Of a DNA stretch of 64,000 nt, positions 48,673-58,423 are shown in pieces. Numbering within the stretch: position 1 is the stretch's first letter; every line of letters begins with the position of its first letter. Under the pieces are notes generated by a model. The model was given only the letters and a program-made list of their open reading frames with translations, had not been told where the DNA came from and did not search any database. Where the stretch lies: contig CAZYQI010000017.1 of NCBI GenBank assembly GCA_964649745.1, forward strand, positions 1 through 64,000, given 5' to 3'. The stretch comes from CAZEHS01 sp964649745. GTDB taxonomy: Bacteria > Bacillota > Clostridia > Peptostreptococcales > Acidaminobacteraceae. The position numbers and the translations under genes were made by a program.

Positions 48673-49155
48673 ATGGCAATATCGGTTAACCTTAAGGTGT
48701 TGGAATCTACTCATTATTTCTGGGTGGCGACGAAAGCAAGAGAAAAAGTGGGAGAGCAGTATGTAAACAGCATTGCTGTGATGCCGGAGATGAAACCCCT
48801 TTACAGTAATGATTTTTCAGAAGAATCCGTGCGAAAGCTTTTAAGCGGGATATCCAACCGGGAAATGTTTCCGTGGAACCAAAAAGAAGGAAGGTTTTGG
48901 AACAACAACATGTGGATTTTTGAAGAGTGGTCCCTGATGGAATCCATTGTTGCAAAAGTAAAAGTGCTTAACCTTTCGGAGCTGGAAAGTATTGCGGGGG
49001 ATTTGGAGGTCGTTGTGATCCCCGGTCATATCGAGCCGGCATACAAAAGCCAAGGGAAGCTTACCCTGAACTATTTTAAGTTTAATGTGACAGAGTCTGG
49101 GGAACTGACATTTGATGGTATCCCGGTTAAGGAATACATAAAGGGACAATTGTAA
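48673..49155 (+). CDS. unknown cytosolic protein
   Basis: 160 residues with TGGAGGTG 8 bases upstream of the ATG. It is aromatic-rich in the centre (NREMFPWNQKEGRFWNNNMWIFEEWSLME) and has a beta-rich end. No signal, helix or motif that I recognise. Single gene; neighbours give no hint. Confidence 0.7.
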   Translation: MAISVNLKVLESTHYFWVATKAREKVGEQYVNSIAVMPEMKPLYSNDFSEESVRKLLSGISNREMFPWNQKEGRFWNNNMWIFEEWSLMESIVAKVKVLNLSELESIAGDLEVVVIPGHIEPAYKSQGKLTLNYFKFNVTESGELTFDGIPVKEYIKGQL

Positions 49156-49306
49156 GCGTGAGGATAGATGGAGACTTTGCCAGGGTTTATTGCAGAGTCT
49201 TTTTCTTTTGCGGCCGTTTCGGCGGCCATTCACAGCACATGACAAGCGCCGGCCAAAGTAATATAATAGAGTGGAAATCCCTGATTCCTAAATGAGGTCC
49301 CGATCC

Positions 49307-49672
49307 ATGCGTCTGAAAGAAAATGACGGCATTGAAAATGCCGAGCTGTGGGTATACATGCTTTTATGCAACGACGGAACCATTTATACTGGGATGACCA
49401 CATCCCTGGAAACAAGATTCCGGCAGCATCAGAATAAAACGGCCCGCTGCAAATTCACACGGCGGTCAGACAAGCATCCGCTTACTCTGGGGGCAGCGTG
49501 GAGTTTTCCCGGTACGAAGGGGAATGCCCTCTCTCTGGAAAGGTATATTAAAGGATTGAATCGGGTGGAAAAACGCATGCTGTTGGATGACAGCGGCAAG
49601 CTTCTGAGGTTTTTAGAAAGGGATGCCATCGCTTTCCCTTGTGCAATAACCCCTTATCAGGGACAATTTTAA
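49307..49672 (+). CDS. GIY-YIG nuclease-like protein
   Basis: 121 residues. GIY-YIG core: WVYMLLCNDGTIYTGMTTSLETRFRQHQ (GIY becomes VYM, YIG becomes YTG), then the Arg and His ligands, and a late Glu in LSLERYIKGL. The length fits the UPF0213/YhbQ group of single-domain proteins, which are thought to act on DNA. ATG at 49307 has GAGGT eight bases upstream; one at 49292 lacks a ribosome site. Confidence 0.87.
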   Translation: MRLKENDGIENAELWVYMLLCNDGTIYTGMTTSLETRFRQHQNKTARCKFTRRSDKHPLTLGAAWSFPGTKGNALSLERYIKGLNRVEKRMLLDDSGKLLRFLERDAIAFPCAITPYQGQF

Positions 49673-49689
49673 AATTTGGAGGTTTCATC

Positions 49690-49797
49690 ATGTTCAAGCG
49701 AAAGTTGAAGCGGGTTTTCACCCTGGTTTTGGTGGTTATGCTTATAGGCTCCCTGGTTTTCGGCACATTACTGACAGCGTTGCCGCTGCTGTACTAG
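49690..49797 (+). CDS. 35-residue single-helix membrane peptide
   Basis: ATG at 49690 with GGAGG seven bases upstream encodes a basic start (MFKRKLKRVF) and one strong helix (TLVLVVMLIGSLVFGTLLTALPLLY). The next gene starts 3 bp after the stop and has no ribosome site of its own, which suggests translational coupling and supports this small gene. No known family. Confidence 0.65.
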   Translation: MFKRKLKRVFTLVLVVMLIGSLVFGTLLTALPLLY

Positions 49798-49800
49798 CCT

Positions 49801-50547
49801 ATGAAGAAATTCCTGAAACTATTGCTGGTCCTTGCAATTGCGGGCTCAGCCTACTATCTTTATCAATCAGACCTGTTCAAGCCGAATAAGCCGCTCAACG
49901 GATTTCGGGATGAATTTGACTCCATGAATCGTGAACACTGGTTTGTGGGGGAATGGCGTACGAATAAGCCGGCATATGAAAAGGCAGTTTTCAACGACGG
50001 CGTGGTCAAGCTGCAGGTGCAGGAAACCGACCGAGGGCCTTATATGCTCACCGAGGTGTTCGAGGTGAAGGAGCCCAGTATCATCACCCTCAAACGAAGG
50101 ACCATGGTGAACTATGGGAATGACCGTTTTATGGGGGGGATGGCGCTGCTGCAGACAGACCGTAATGAATTCAAGCCCGAAATCGTGGATGAAGGTGCCG
50201 ATATGGGGTTCGGTAATGCAGTCGTACTGGTGGAATATGTCCACAATCTGGATCCTCTGGCACGAAGGCCGGGCCAGGACGGTTTCCGGATACTGATGCC
50301 GGACTGGCAGACTGATGGGAATTACAAGGTTATTCCCGCTGTATTTGGTGAGTGGTTTGAAGAAACACTGATTTATAACAGCAAGACCGGACAGGTTGTT
50401 TATCGTTTCAATGATAAAGAGTATAATATGCGGAGCTTTGCCATGGGCAAGAAGTATTTTAGAGTGTTTATGCATAGCTACGGAAACGGTGTCGGACATC
50501 GCCTGAAAATGGATTGGTTCGAGATTAAGACCGAGCCCATAAGCTGA
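49801..50547 (+). CDS. membrane-anchored or secreted protein of unknown function
   Basis: 248 residues. N-terminal helix (about 5-22) as signal or anchor, then a beta-rich domain (DEFDSMNREHWFVGEWRTNKP...FMGGMALLQTD...LKMDWFEIKTEPI), reminiscent of concanavalin/glucanase-like folds such as family 16 or DUF1080, but without a catalytic motif I can name. Likely outside the cell. It seems to be coupled with the small peptide gene just upstream. Confidence 0.68.
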   Translation: MKKFLKLLLVLAIAGSAYYLYQSDLFKPNKPLNGFRDEFDSMNREHWFVGEWRTNKPAYEKAVFNDGVVKLQVQETDRGPYMLTEVFEVKEPSIITLKRRTMVNYGNDRFMGGMALLQTDRNEFKPEIVDEGADMGFGNAVVLVEYVHNLDPLARRPGQDGFRILMPDWQTDGNYKVIPAVFGEWFEETLIYNSKTGQVVYRFNDKEYNMRSFAMGKKYFRVFMHSYGNGVGHRLKMDWFEIKTEPIS

Positions 50548-50606
50548 GTACACACCTGTGGCCAAGATCAACGCTAAAGGGCCACGGTCAGACAGGGGGT
50601 TAACCC

Positions 50607-51812
50607 ATGTTCGTGCTAGAGAATCCTTCCCGTCACAAGGCTCCCATAAAGGTATGGCTGGAAAATGAGGAGCAGTTGGAGCCGGTTTGTCTCAGCCAGG
50701 CAATCAATCTTGCCAATATACCATTCCTTTATCAATGGATTGCCCTGATGCCGGATACCCATCAGGGGTATGGCATGCCCATCGGCGGCGTGGCCGCGTT
50801 GAAAGATGTGATCATACCCAATGCGGTTGGTGTGGATATCGGCTGTGGCGTCTGTTTCTCAGAAACGGATATTCTTCGTGAAGCGCTGACACCGGATATC
50901 GGCCGAAGGCTGATTGGCCGGATCATGGATCGGATACCGGTGGGATTCAGGCATCAGGATCATATACAGGAAGCTCCGACTATTCAGAGGTACCTTAAAG
51001 AGAACGAGGGCCGTCTGAAGCAGCAAATCCTTCTATACCAAGAATTGGAAGGTGTTTTCTATCAGCTGGGGACCTTGGGTGGGGGCAATCATTTTATTGA
51101 ATTTCAAGAAGATGAGAACCGGAAGCTGACCCTCATGGTTCACTCCGGAAGCCGGAATATCGGCCTTAAGATTGCTAATTATTTCAATGAAAAGGCGAAG
51201 CTTATTTCCAAAAAAAACGGATGGCAGTCCCATGCCCGTAATCAGCTGGCTTTCATGCCCGCAGAATCAGAGGGAGGGCAGGCGTATCTGGAGTGGATGC
51301 AGGTGGCACTGCTTTTTGCCCGGGAAAATCGCAGCCGCATGATGGCAGCCTTGCAGGAAATTCTCAGGGAGGCCTTTCCTCAGATACAATTTTCTCAAGA
51401 GCTGAATGTGCATCATAACTACGCTGCCCTGGAGACCCATTACGGAGAACCGGTGTGGGTACATCGGAAGGGCGCCATCAAGGTGGAAAAAGGCGAACTG
51501 GGCATCATACCGGGCGCCATGGGCTCCCTGTCCTTTGTGGTGGAAGGCCTGGGGAATCCGGAATCCTTCAATTCCTGCTCCCATGGAGCCGGACGTCATA
51601 TAAGCCGCAGGCAGGCGCTGAAGGAGATACAGAAAGAAAAGGTGTTTCAAGATTTGGAATCCTTAGGGGTTCAGGTGGGAACACCGGACAGAGATGGTTT
51701 GGTGGACGAGTCCCGCTTTGTTTATAAGGACATACTCACTGTGATGGAGAATCAGAAGGATCTTATTAAGCCTGTGAAGCAGCTGAAATCAGTACTGGTG
51801 GTGAAGGGCTAG
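50607..51812 (+). CDS. rtcB: RNA-splicing ligase RtcB
   Basis: 401 residues. Metal and GMP ligands are present: DIGCGV (Cys), LGGGNHFIE, HSGSRNIG, LNVHHNYA, HRKGAIK, GAMGSLSFVV and the guanylated His in SCSHGAGR. RtcB joins RNA 2',3'-cyclic phosphate or 3'-phosphate ends to 5'-OH, using GTP and manganese. GGGGG precedes the ATG. Bacterial rtcB often serves RNA repair; here it lies 24 bp before recX, without rtcA or rtcR. Confidence 0.95.
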   Translation: MFVLENPSRHKAPIKVWLENEEQLEPVCLSQAINLANIPFLYQWIALMPDTHQGYGMPIGGVAALKDVIIPNAVGVDIGCGVCFSETDILREALTPDIGRRLIGRIMDRIPVGFRHQDHIQEAPTIQRYLKENEGRLKQQILLYQELEGVFYQLGTLGGGNHFIEFQEDENRKLTLMVHSGSRNIGLKIANYFNEKAKLISKKNGWQSHARNQLAFMPAESEGGQAYLEWMQVALLFARENRSRMMAALQEILREAFPQIQFSQELNVHHNYAALETHYGEPVWVHRKGAIKVEKGELGIIPGAMGSLSFVVEGLGNPESFNSCSHGAGRHISRRQALKEIQKEKVFQDLESLGVQVGTPDRDGLVDESRFVYKDILTVMENQKDLIKPVKQLKSVLVVKG

Positions 51813-51836
51813 AACAGGATCGGAACGGAGAACACT

Positions 51837-52475
51837 GTGCAGATTGTATCAATTGAGAAGTCTATATCCGGTGCGGTCATTTACCGCATCACGCTGGAGG
51901 ACGGAGGGGGCCACTCGGTTCATAGCGGTACACTGAAACGTCTTGGCCTAAAAACAGGAATTGTGGTGGACGTAAAAGCCCTTGTAGGCGAGATCGACCG
52001 GTCAGAGTCTGCTGAAGCACGGGAATTCGCCATGCGCAGCCTTGCCAGCCGGGGGCGCACGGCATCGGAATTAAAAGGAATACTGATTCGAAAGGGCTTT
52101 GACGGTCGCCACGCGGCTGCGGCGGTAGCCTGGAGTCAGCAGAATGGTCTGATTGACGAGGATATGCTCCTGGAGGATACCGCCGAGGCCCTGCTTCAGC
52201 GAAAAGGAATTTATCAGGTTCGTCAGATTCTTCAGCAGCGAGGTTTTTCCAAGAGCGATGCGGAACGTGTTCTTAAAGAAAAGGCCGGAGAGCCTGAAAT
52301 TTATGAGCAGATTCTCAAGCAAGCCCAACGGAAAAAGCAGCAACTGGAGGAACGGTATCCAGACCAGTGGGGAAGGCGTCTCGGGTCCTGGATGTATGGA
52401 AAGGGACACGATGGCGAGCTGATTCGCAGAGTGATGAAGGCTTTGAAGGCAAGTGAATCCTTTGAGGAGGAATGA
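51837..52475 (+). CDS. recX: regulatory protein RecX
   Basis: 212 residues from a GTG start with CGGAG upstream. An N-terminal OB-like part (1-60) is followed by three-helix RecX repeats: AREFAMRSLASRGRTASELKGILIRKGF, then AWSQQNGLIDEDML and YQVRQILQQRGFSKSDAERVLKE. RecX binds and curbs RecA filaments. No recA is close. Probably co-transcribed with rtcB. Confidence 0.9.
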   Translation: MQIVSIEKSISGAVIYRITLEDGGGHSVHSGTLKRLGLKTGIVVDVKALVGEIDRSESAEAREFAMRSLASRGRTASELKGILIRKGFDGRHAAAAVAWSQQNGLIDEDMLLEDTAEALLQRKGIYQVRQILQQRGFSKSDAERVLKEKAGEPEIYEQILKQAQRKKQQLEERYPDQWGRRLGSWMYGKGHDGELIRRVMKALKASESFEEE

Positions 52476-52547
52476 GTAATAATTAATTCCTTAAAAACCT
52501 TTACTTTAAAGGTAGATTGCGTTAAGATACCATTGGTCATTATCCCA

Positions 52548-52576
52548 TTGAAGGGAAGACACAGACTTGCTATAAT
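52548..52576 (+). promoter_or_regulatory. promoter of the trigger factor gene
   Basis: TTGAAG (52548-52553), 17-bp spacer, perfect TATAAT (52571-52576), 58 bp before the start codon. Confidence 0.75.
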
Positions 52577-52633
52577 GGGATGATAGGGTCTGAAAATCAA
52601 AGTAATTCATATACAATGGAGGAAAGTCAAATC

Positions 52634-53920
52634 ATGAAATCGGAAATAATCAAACGTGAAGGTAATCAGGTAGTACTGAAGCTTACAATCGATGCAGATG
52701 TTTTTGAGAAGGGCATTCAGAAGGCATATTTGAAAGAGCGCGGGAAATACAATCTTCCCGGATTCAGAAAAGGCAAAGCACCTCAGCAGCTTATCGAGAA
52801 AAACTTTGGGGACGGCGTGTTCTTTGAGGAAGCCATCAACATCGTTGTTCCGGAGCCCTACGGCGCGGCACTGGACGAATTTTCCCTGGAGCCGGTTGAT
52901 AGACCGGATCTGGACATTGAAGATATCGGCCGAGGCAAGGAATTGGTGGTAACCGCTACGGTTACGGTAAAACCGGAGGTTGTCCTTGGGGCGTATATGG
53001 GCGCTGAGGTTGAAAAGGTAAGCTATGAAGTAACCGAGGCCGATGTTGACGCTGAACTTGATCGCAGCCGCGATATGAACGCTCGGATGGTCAATGTAGA
53101 AGATCGCACGGTTCAGGATGGCGATACACTCACCATCGACTATAAGGGTTTTGTAGGGGATCATCAATTCGATGGTGGAACAGCTGAGAATCAAACACTG
53201 GTTATCGGATCCAACCGATTCATTCCGGGCTTTGAGGAGCAGCTTGTGGGTGCAGCCCTGAACGAAGAAACCACGGTCAGTGTTACCTTCCCGGAAGAAT
53301 ATCACTCCGAGGAGCTGGCAGGTAAGGAAGCAAAGTTCCTGGTTAAGGTCAATGGCATCAAGATGAAGGAAATGCCTGCCCTGGATGATGAATTCGCCAA
53401 AGACACCAGTGAGTTTGATACATTGGAAGAGCTTAAAGCGGACATTCGCAAACGTCTTGAAGAAGCCAATGATAAAAAAGCGAAGAACGAGCAGCGTGAC
53501 AAGGTTGTTACGGTTCTGGTCGATAAAACAGAGGTTGATATCCCTCAGGTTATGGTGGAGAGCGAAATAAACGACATGCTCCGTGATTTTGACTACCAGC
53601 TCCGCTACCAGGGTTTGGATATCCAGAAGTATCTGCAGTTCTCCGGCTCCACCATTGAGGATCTCAGGGGGCAGATGCAGGAAGATGCGCTGCGCCGGGT
53701 GAAAACCTCCCTCACCGTTGAAGCGGTCTGCAAGGCTCAGAACATCGAAGCCTCCGAAGCAGAAGTGGAAAGTGAACTGGAGCGCCTGGCAGAAGCCCAG
53801 AAAACCACCGTGGACAAGATTCGAAAGTCCTTTGCCCGGGACAACTACGCATATTTGAAAGATATGATCCTTTCACGAAAAACTGTGGATTTCCTTACGG
53901 AGCAAGCAGTTATCAAGTAA
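52634..53920 (+). CDS. tig: trigger factor
   Basis: 428 residues. The ribosome-binding domain with the LPGFRKGKAP signature (about 35-45), the FKBP-type PPIase domain (about 150-245; DGDTLTIDYKGFVG...FIPGFEEQLVG) and the helical C-terminal arms are all there. It meets nascent chains at the ribosome exit and isomerises prolyl bonds. ATG at 52634 follows GGAGG. First gene of the tig-clpP-clpX-lon-ysxC cluster, with own promoter and terminator. Confidence 0.96.
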   Translation: MKSEIIKREGNQVVLKLTIDADVFEKGIQKAYLKERGKYNLPGFRKGKAPQQLIEKNFGDGVFFEEAINIVVPEPYGAALDEFSLEPVDRPDLDIEDIGRGKELVVTATVTVKPEVVLGAYMGAEVEKVSYEVTEADVDAELDRSRDMNARMVNVEDRTVQDGDTLTIDYKGFVGDHQFDGGTAENQTLVIGSNRFIPGFEEQLVGAALNEETTVSVTFPEEYHSEELAGKEAKFLVKVNGIKMKEMPALDDEFAKDTSEFDTLEELKADIRKRLEEANDKKAKNEQRDKVVTVLVDKTEVDIPQVMVESEINDMLRDFDYQLRYQGLDIQKYLQFSGSTIEDLRGQMQEDALRRVKTSLTVEAVCKAQNIEASEAEVESELERLAEAQKTTVDKIRKSFARDNYAYLKDMILSRKTVDFLTEQAVIK

Positions 53921-53928
53921 ATCCCATA

Positions 53929-53975
53929 GCCGGCCCGGCTTTTCCGATTAACGGGAAAGCCGGCCGGATGTTTTG
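53929..53975 (+). terminator. terminator after tig
   Basis: CCGGC-CC-GGCTTTTCC pairs with GGGAAAGCC-GGCCGG across a short loop, followed by ATGTTTTGG. It may be leaky, since clpP lies only 110 bp on. Confidence 0.75.
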
Positions 53976-54085
53976 GTATTTGAGGCCAGAATGTTTTTGG
54001 ATAATTTATTGGGTTTAGTTGTGTGAAACAAGCGGATAAGGGTATAACCAAGAGAGAAGACAGAAAGCGAAAGGTGATAAATCAG

Positions 54086-54673
54086 ATGGCACTTGTACCC
54101 ATAGTTGTAGAACAAACCAACAGAGGCGAACGGTCATACGACATCTACTCCAGACTTCTAAAGGACCGGATTATCATCCTTGGTGATGAAGTTAACGACG
54201 TGACAGCGAGCTTGGTGGTGGCGCAGCTGCTGTTTTTGGAAGCAGATGATCCGGAAAAAGACATAAGCCTTTACATCAACAGCCCCGGGGGGTCCATTTC
54301 CGCCGGTATGGCAATTTATGATACGATGCAATATATACGGCCCGATGTATCCACCATATGTGTGGGTATGGCTGCCAGCATGGGAGCTTTTCTTCTGGTT
54401 GCCGGCGCCAAGGGCAAGCGCTATGCCCTTCCCAATTCAGAAATTATGATTCACCAGCCCTTGGGTGGAACCCGGGGCCAGGCCTCCGATATCAAGATTC
54501 ATGCGGAACGGATTTTGAAGCTCCGCGACACCCTGAACAGGATCCTCAGCGAGCGCACGGGACAACCCCTGGAACGGATTGAGAAGGATACGGACAGGGA
54601 TAACTTCCTGTCTTCGGAAGAGGCTGTCGCTTATGGGCTTATCGACGAAGTACTGACATCCAGGCCGAAATAA
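54086..54673 (+). CDS. clpP: ATP-dependent Clp protease proteolytic subunit
   Basis: 195 residues, the usual ClpP size, from the ATG at 54086 with AAAGGTG upstream (an upstream start at 54023 would add 21 unconserved residues). Catalytic Ser98 in GMAASMGAF and His123 in MIHQPLGG; the acid lies in the ERIEKDTDRD segment. ClpP tetradecamers degrade proteins fed by ClpX, encoded next. Confidence 0.96.
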   Translation: MALVPIVVEQTNRGERSYDIYSRLLKDRIIILGDEVNDVTASLVVAQLLFLEADDPEKDISLYINSPGGSISAGMAIYDTMQYIRPDVSTICVGMAASMGAFLLVAGAKGKRYALPNSEIMIHQPLGGTRGQASDIKIHAERILKLRDTLNRILSERTGQPLERIEKDTDRDNFLSSEEAVAYGLIDEVLTSRPK

Positions 54674-54701
54674 AGGAACTGGTTCATAAAGAGGTGACAC
54701 T

Positions 54702-55979
54702 ATGTCTAAGTTTGATGAAAGAAAACAATTGAAGTGTTCATTTTGCGGCAAATATCAGGATCAGGTCAAACGCCTTATAGCCGGTCCCAATGTCTACATC
54801 TGCGATGAATGCGTTGAGCTTTGCCAGGAGATTATCCATGAGGAGCTTAAGGAATCCATGGATATTCAGAAATCAGATCTCCCCAAGCCGGCGGAAATTA
54901 AAGAAACCCTGGATCAGTATGTTATCGGTCAGGAAAAAGCAAAAAAAACCCTGGCAGTGGCGGTTTATAACCATTATAAACGGATCAACCGTGGCAAGCC
55001 CAAGAAGGATGAGATCGAACTCCAAAAGAGCAACATCCTCATGCTGGGACCCACCGGCTCCGGGAAGACGTTGCTGGCCCAAACACTTGCCAAGATCCTG
55101 AATGTGCCCTTTGCCATTGCGGACGCCACGTCCCTTACAGAAGCCGGCTATGTCGGTGAGGATGTGGAAAACATCCTGCTCAAGCTGATTCAGGCAGCAG
55201 ATTATGATATTGAGAAGGCAGAGCGGGGAATCATCTATATCGATGAAATCGACAAGATTTCAAGAAAGACCGACAACCCATCCATTACCCGAGATGTCAG
55301 CGGGGAAGGCGTCCAGCAGGCGCTTCTTAAAATCCTGGAGGGAACCATTGCCAGCGTGCCCCCTCAGGGAGGCCGTAAGCATCCACATCAGGAGTTCCTG
55401 CAGATTGACACCAGCAACATCCTGTTTATCTGCGGCGGCGCCTTCGACGGAGTGGATAAGATCATCCAGAAGCGTATCGGTCAGAAGGCCATGGGTTTTG
55501 GGGCTCCTATCCAAACCAAGAAAGAACTTGGTATCGGGGAGCTGCTCAGCAAAATTGAAACCCAGGACCTCCTGCGTTATGGTCTGATCCCCGAGTTCGT
55601 TGGCCGTGTTCCCGTAGTGGTGGCACTGAACGAGCTTTCCGAGGAAGCCATGGTGCAGATCTTGGTGGAGCCCAAGAACGCACTGGTCAAGCAGTACCGT
55701 CATCTGTTCGAAATCGATGGAGCGGAGCTGGAATTTGAACCGGAAAGTCTGATCGCCATCGCGAAGCTTGCCAATGAACGCAAGACAGGGGCCCGGGGGC
55801 TTCGGACCATCGTTGAGAGTATGATGATGGAGATTATGTACGATATCCCGTCCAGAGGCGATGTCCGTAAGGTTATCGTCACCAAGGATTCTGTGGAGAA
55901 AAACCAGATTCCGACCCTGGTGCTCTCCGATACACCGCGAAAGAAGCAAAAGGAAAAGAGCGAAGAATCTGCATCTTGA
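54702..55979 (+). CDS. clpX: ATP-dependent Clp protease ATP-binding subunit ClpX
   Basis: 425 residues. N-terminal zinc domain with CSFCGK...CDECVELC, AAA+ core with Walker A GPTGSGKT, Walker B IIYIDEID, and the IGF-like ClpP-docking loop near KRIGQKAMGFG. It unfolds tagged proteins for ClpP. AAAGAGGTGA precedes the ATG, 28 bp after clpP. Confidence 0.96.
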   Translation: MSKFDERKQLKCSFCGKYQDQVKRLIAGPNVYICDECVELCQEIIHEELKESMDIQKSDLPKPAEIKETLDQYVIGQEKAKKTLAVAVYNHYKRINRGKPKKDEIELQKSNILMLGPTGSGKTLLAQTLAKILNVPFAIADATSLTEAGYVGEDVENILLKLIQAADYDIEKAERGIIYIDEIDKISRKTDNPSITRDVSGEGVQQALLKILEGTIASVPPQGGRKHPHQEFLQIDTSNILFICGGAFDGVDKIIQKRIGQKAMGFGAPIQTKKELGIGELLSKIETQDLLRYGLIPEFVGRVPVVVALNELSEEAMVQILVEPKNALVKQYRHLFEIDGAELEFEPESLIAIAKLANERKTGARGLRTIVESMMMEIMYDIPSRGDVRKVIVTKDSVEKNQIPTLVLSDTPRKKQKEKSEESAS

Positions 55980-55984
55980 AACTG

Positions 55985-56006
55985 ACAGCAAGCGCGAGCT
56001 TGCTGT
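55985..56006 (+). terminator. short hairpin between clpX and lon
   Basis: ACAGCAAGC (55985-55993) pairs with GCTTGCTGT (55998-56006) around GCGA. No U tract follows, so it may slow or process the transcript rather than end it. Confidence 0.4.
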
Positions 56007-56068
56007 TGCCTTGAATAGGAAGCCAAAACAAAGCGTTGAAAATTTAACCGGTTGAAAGGAGTGATTAC

Positions 56069-58423
56069 GTGACTACGATAAAGATTGGCATGCTTGAGCT
56101 GCCACTTATTCCGCTAAGAGGTCTTTCGGTATTTCCATACATGGTCCTGCACTTCGATGTAGGTCGTGAAAAATCTATAAAAGCACTTGAAGAAGCCATG
56201 ATGCGGGATCAGATGATCTTTCTCACAACCCAAAAAGATGTGGATATTGATCTTCCTGAACGGGAGGATTTTTATGAAACAGGGACCATTTGCAAGGTGA
56301 AGCAGATGCTCAAGCTTCCGGGAGATGCTATCCGCGTTCTGGTGGAAGGCGTTGCCCGGGGCAAGGTCATGGATTATATCCATGAGGAACCCTTCTTCAG
56401 TGTTCATGTGGAACGATTCATCGAAATGAAGAATGAAAAGTCTCGGGAAGTAGAAGCTCTGATGCGGGGCGTAGTGACAGCGTTTGAAACCTATGTAAAC
56501 GTATCGAACCGCATATCGCCGGATGTGCTGGTATCCGTGACCACCATCAACGAGCCGGGTCGGTTCGCCGATACGGTGGCTTCTCACCTGGCGTTGAAAA
56601 CCGAACAAAAGCAGGCCATCATCGAAGCATTTGATGAGAAAGACCGGCTGGAGCTGATCTATCAGATTTTGCTTACCGAGATTGAGATCCTGGAAGTCGA
56701 GAAAGAAATTAACGAGAAGGTCCGTGGCCAAATCAACCGACTGCAGAAGGAATATTACCTGAAGGAGCAGATGAAGGCCATCAAGGAAGAGCTAGGCGAA
56801 GACTATGACTATGACGAGGAGATTCAGGAATTTCACGAAAAAGTGGAGAAGCTGAAGATGCCCGCAGATGTGAAGGAGAAAGTGCTTAAGGAGATCGACC
56901 GCATGGCACGTCTTGCTCCGGCTTCGGCTGAGGGCGGCGTGATCCGGTCTTATATCACCTGGATACTGGACCTTCCGTGGAATAGCGAAACCAAGGACAC
57001 CCTGGACATCAAAAAAGCACGAAAAATCCTGGATGAGGATCATTACGGACTGAAGGATGTCAAGGAGCGGGTGCTGGAGTACCTGGCGATCCGTCAGCTG
57101 ACCAAGAGCATGAAAGGGCCCATCATCTGCCTTGTAGGACCTCCTGGAGTGGGTAAAACATCCATCGCCCGCAGTATCGCCCGTTCACTGAATCGTAAAT
57201 TCGTACGGATGTCGTTGGGAGGCGTCCGTGATGAGGCGGAGATCCGTGGTCACCGACGCACGTATATCGGGGCCATACCGGGCCGCATCATTTCGGCCAT
57301 CAAGGAAGCAAAATCAAAGAATCCGGTATTCCTGTTCGATGAGATAGACAAGCTCACCAGCGATTTTCGCGGTGACCCGGCTTCGGCCCTGCTGGAGGTG
57401 CTGGACCCTGAACAGAACAAGGAGTTCAAGGATCACTACCTTGAAATCGCCTTCGACCTGTCCAAGGTGATGTTCGTCACCACGGCCAACAGCCTCAATG
57501 GTATTCCACGGCCTCTTTTAGACCGTATGGAGGTCATTGAGGTGGCGGGATACACGGAGCTGGAGAAGCTCCAGATCGCCAAGCGCTACCTGGTGACCAA
57601 GCAGATAAAGGAGCACGGCATCAAGGACAAGCAGCTGCAGCTTTCAGACGAGATCATATCCATGATCATCAACAGCTACACCCGGGAATCCGGTGTCCGG
57701 GAGCTGGAACGGAAGATTGCCGCGGTTTGCCGTAAGGCGGCCATGAAGCTGGTTGAGGGGAAGGCCACCTCCGTTCGTCTAAATCGCACCAACCTGGAGA
57801 AATTCTTGGGCATTCCGAAGTACCACCATGACGAAGCGGGTAAAACCGATGAGGTGGGTATTGCCACAGGGCTTGCCTGGACCAGCGTAGGCGGTGAAAC
57901 CCTACAGATTGAAGTAACGCCCATGAACGGCTCCGGGAAATTGGTGCTTACCGGTCAGATGGGGGATGTCATGAAGGAATCCGCCAGAGCGGGCCTCAGC
58001 TATATCCGGGCCAAGGCAGAGGAATTCCATATCGAAGAGGATTTCCACAAGAATCTGGATATCCATATACACATACCGGAGGGAGCAATCCCCAAGGATG
58101 GACCTTCCGCGGGCATCACCATGGCCACGGCGGTTACCTCGGCCCTTACCGGGCTGCCGGTTCGCCATAACGTAGCCATGACAGGGGAAATCACCCTGCG
58201 GGGCCGCGTGCTCCCCATCGGAGGACTTAAGGAAAAATCACTGGCAGCTAAGCGGGCCGGTGTGACCAAGATCCTCATTCCAAAGGAAAACGAAAAGGAT
58301 CTGGAAGATATCCCGGCAGAGGTTAAGAAAACCATTGAATTCGTGGTGGTAAGCACCATGGATGAGGTGTTGGAGCACGCCCTGGTAGGGAATGTGCGGG
58401 AGAAACGAAATGAAGATAAGTAA
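56069..58423 (+). CDS. lon: ATP-dependent protease Lon
   Basis: 784 residues, standard length, from a GTG with GAAAGGAGTG upstream. N-terminal substrate domain (LPLIPLRGLSVFPYM), coiled coil, AAA+ domain with GPPGVGKTS and FLFDEIDKL, and C-terminal protease domain with the Ser680-Lys723 dyad (DGPSAGIT; GLKEKSLAAKR). It degrades misfolded and regulatory proteins in the cytosol. No CtsR or CIRCE operator is seen ahead of it. Its end overlaps ysxC by 14 bp. Confidence 0.96.
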   Translation: MTTIKIGMLELPLIPLRGLSVFPYMVLHFDVGREKSIKALEEAMMRDQMIFLTTQKDVDIDLPEREDFYETGTICKVKQMLKLPGDAIRVLVEGVARGKVMDYIHEEPFFSVHVERFIEMKNEKSREVEALMRGVVTAFETYVNVSNRISPDVLVSVTTINEPGRFADTVASHLALKTEQKQAIIEAFDEKDRLELIYQILLTEIEILEVEKEINEKVRGQINRLQKEYYLKEQMKAIKEELGEDYDYDEEIQEFHEKVEKLKMPADVKEKVLKEIDRMARLAPASAEGGVIRSYITWILDLPWNSETKDTLDIKKARKILDEDHYGLKDVKERVLEYLAIRQLTKSMKGPIICLVGPPGVGKTSIARSIARSLNRKFVRMSLGGVRDEAEIRGHRRTYIGAIPGRIISAIKEAKSKNPVFLFDEIDKLTSDFRGDPASALLEVLDPEQNKEFKDHYLEIAFDLSKVMFVTTANSLNGIPRPLLDRMEVIEVAGYTELEKLQIAKRYLVTKQIKEHGIKDKQLQLSDEIISMIINSYTRESGVRELERKIAAVCRKAAMKLVEGKATSVRLNRTNLEKFLGIPKYHHDEAGKTDEVGIATGLAWTSVGGETLQIEVTPMNGSGKLVLTGQMGDVMKESARAGLSYIRAKAEEFHIEEDFHKNLDIHIHIPEGAIPKDGPSAGITMATAVTSALTGLPVRHNVAMTGEITLRGRVLPIGGLKEKSLAAKRAGVTKILIPKENEKDLEDIPAEVKKTIEFVVVSTMDEVLEHALVGNVREKRNEDK

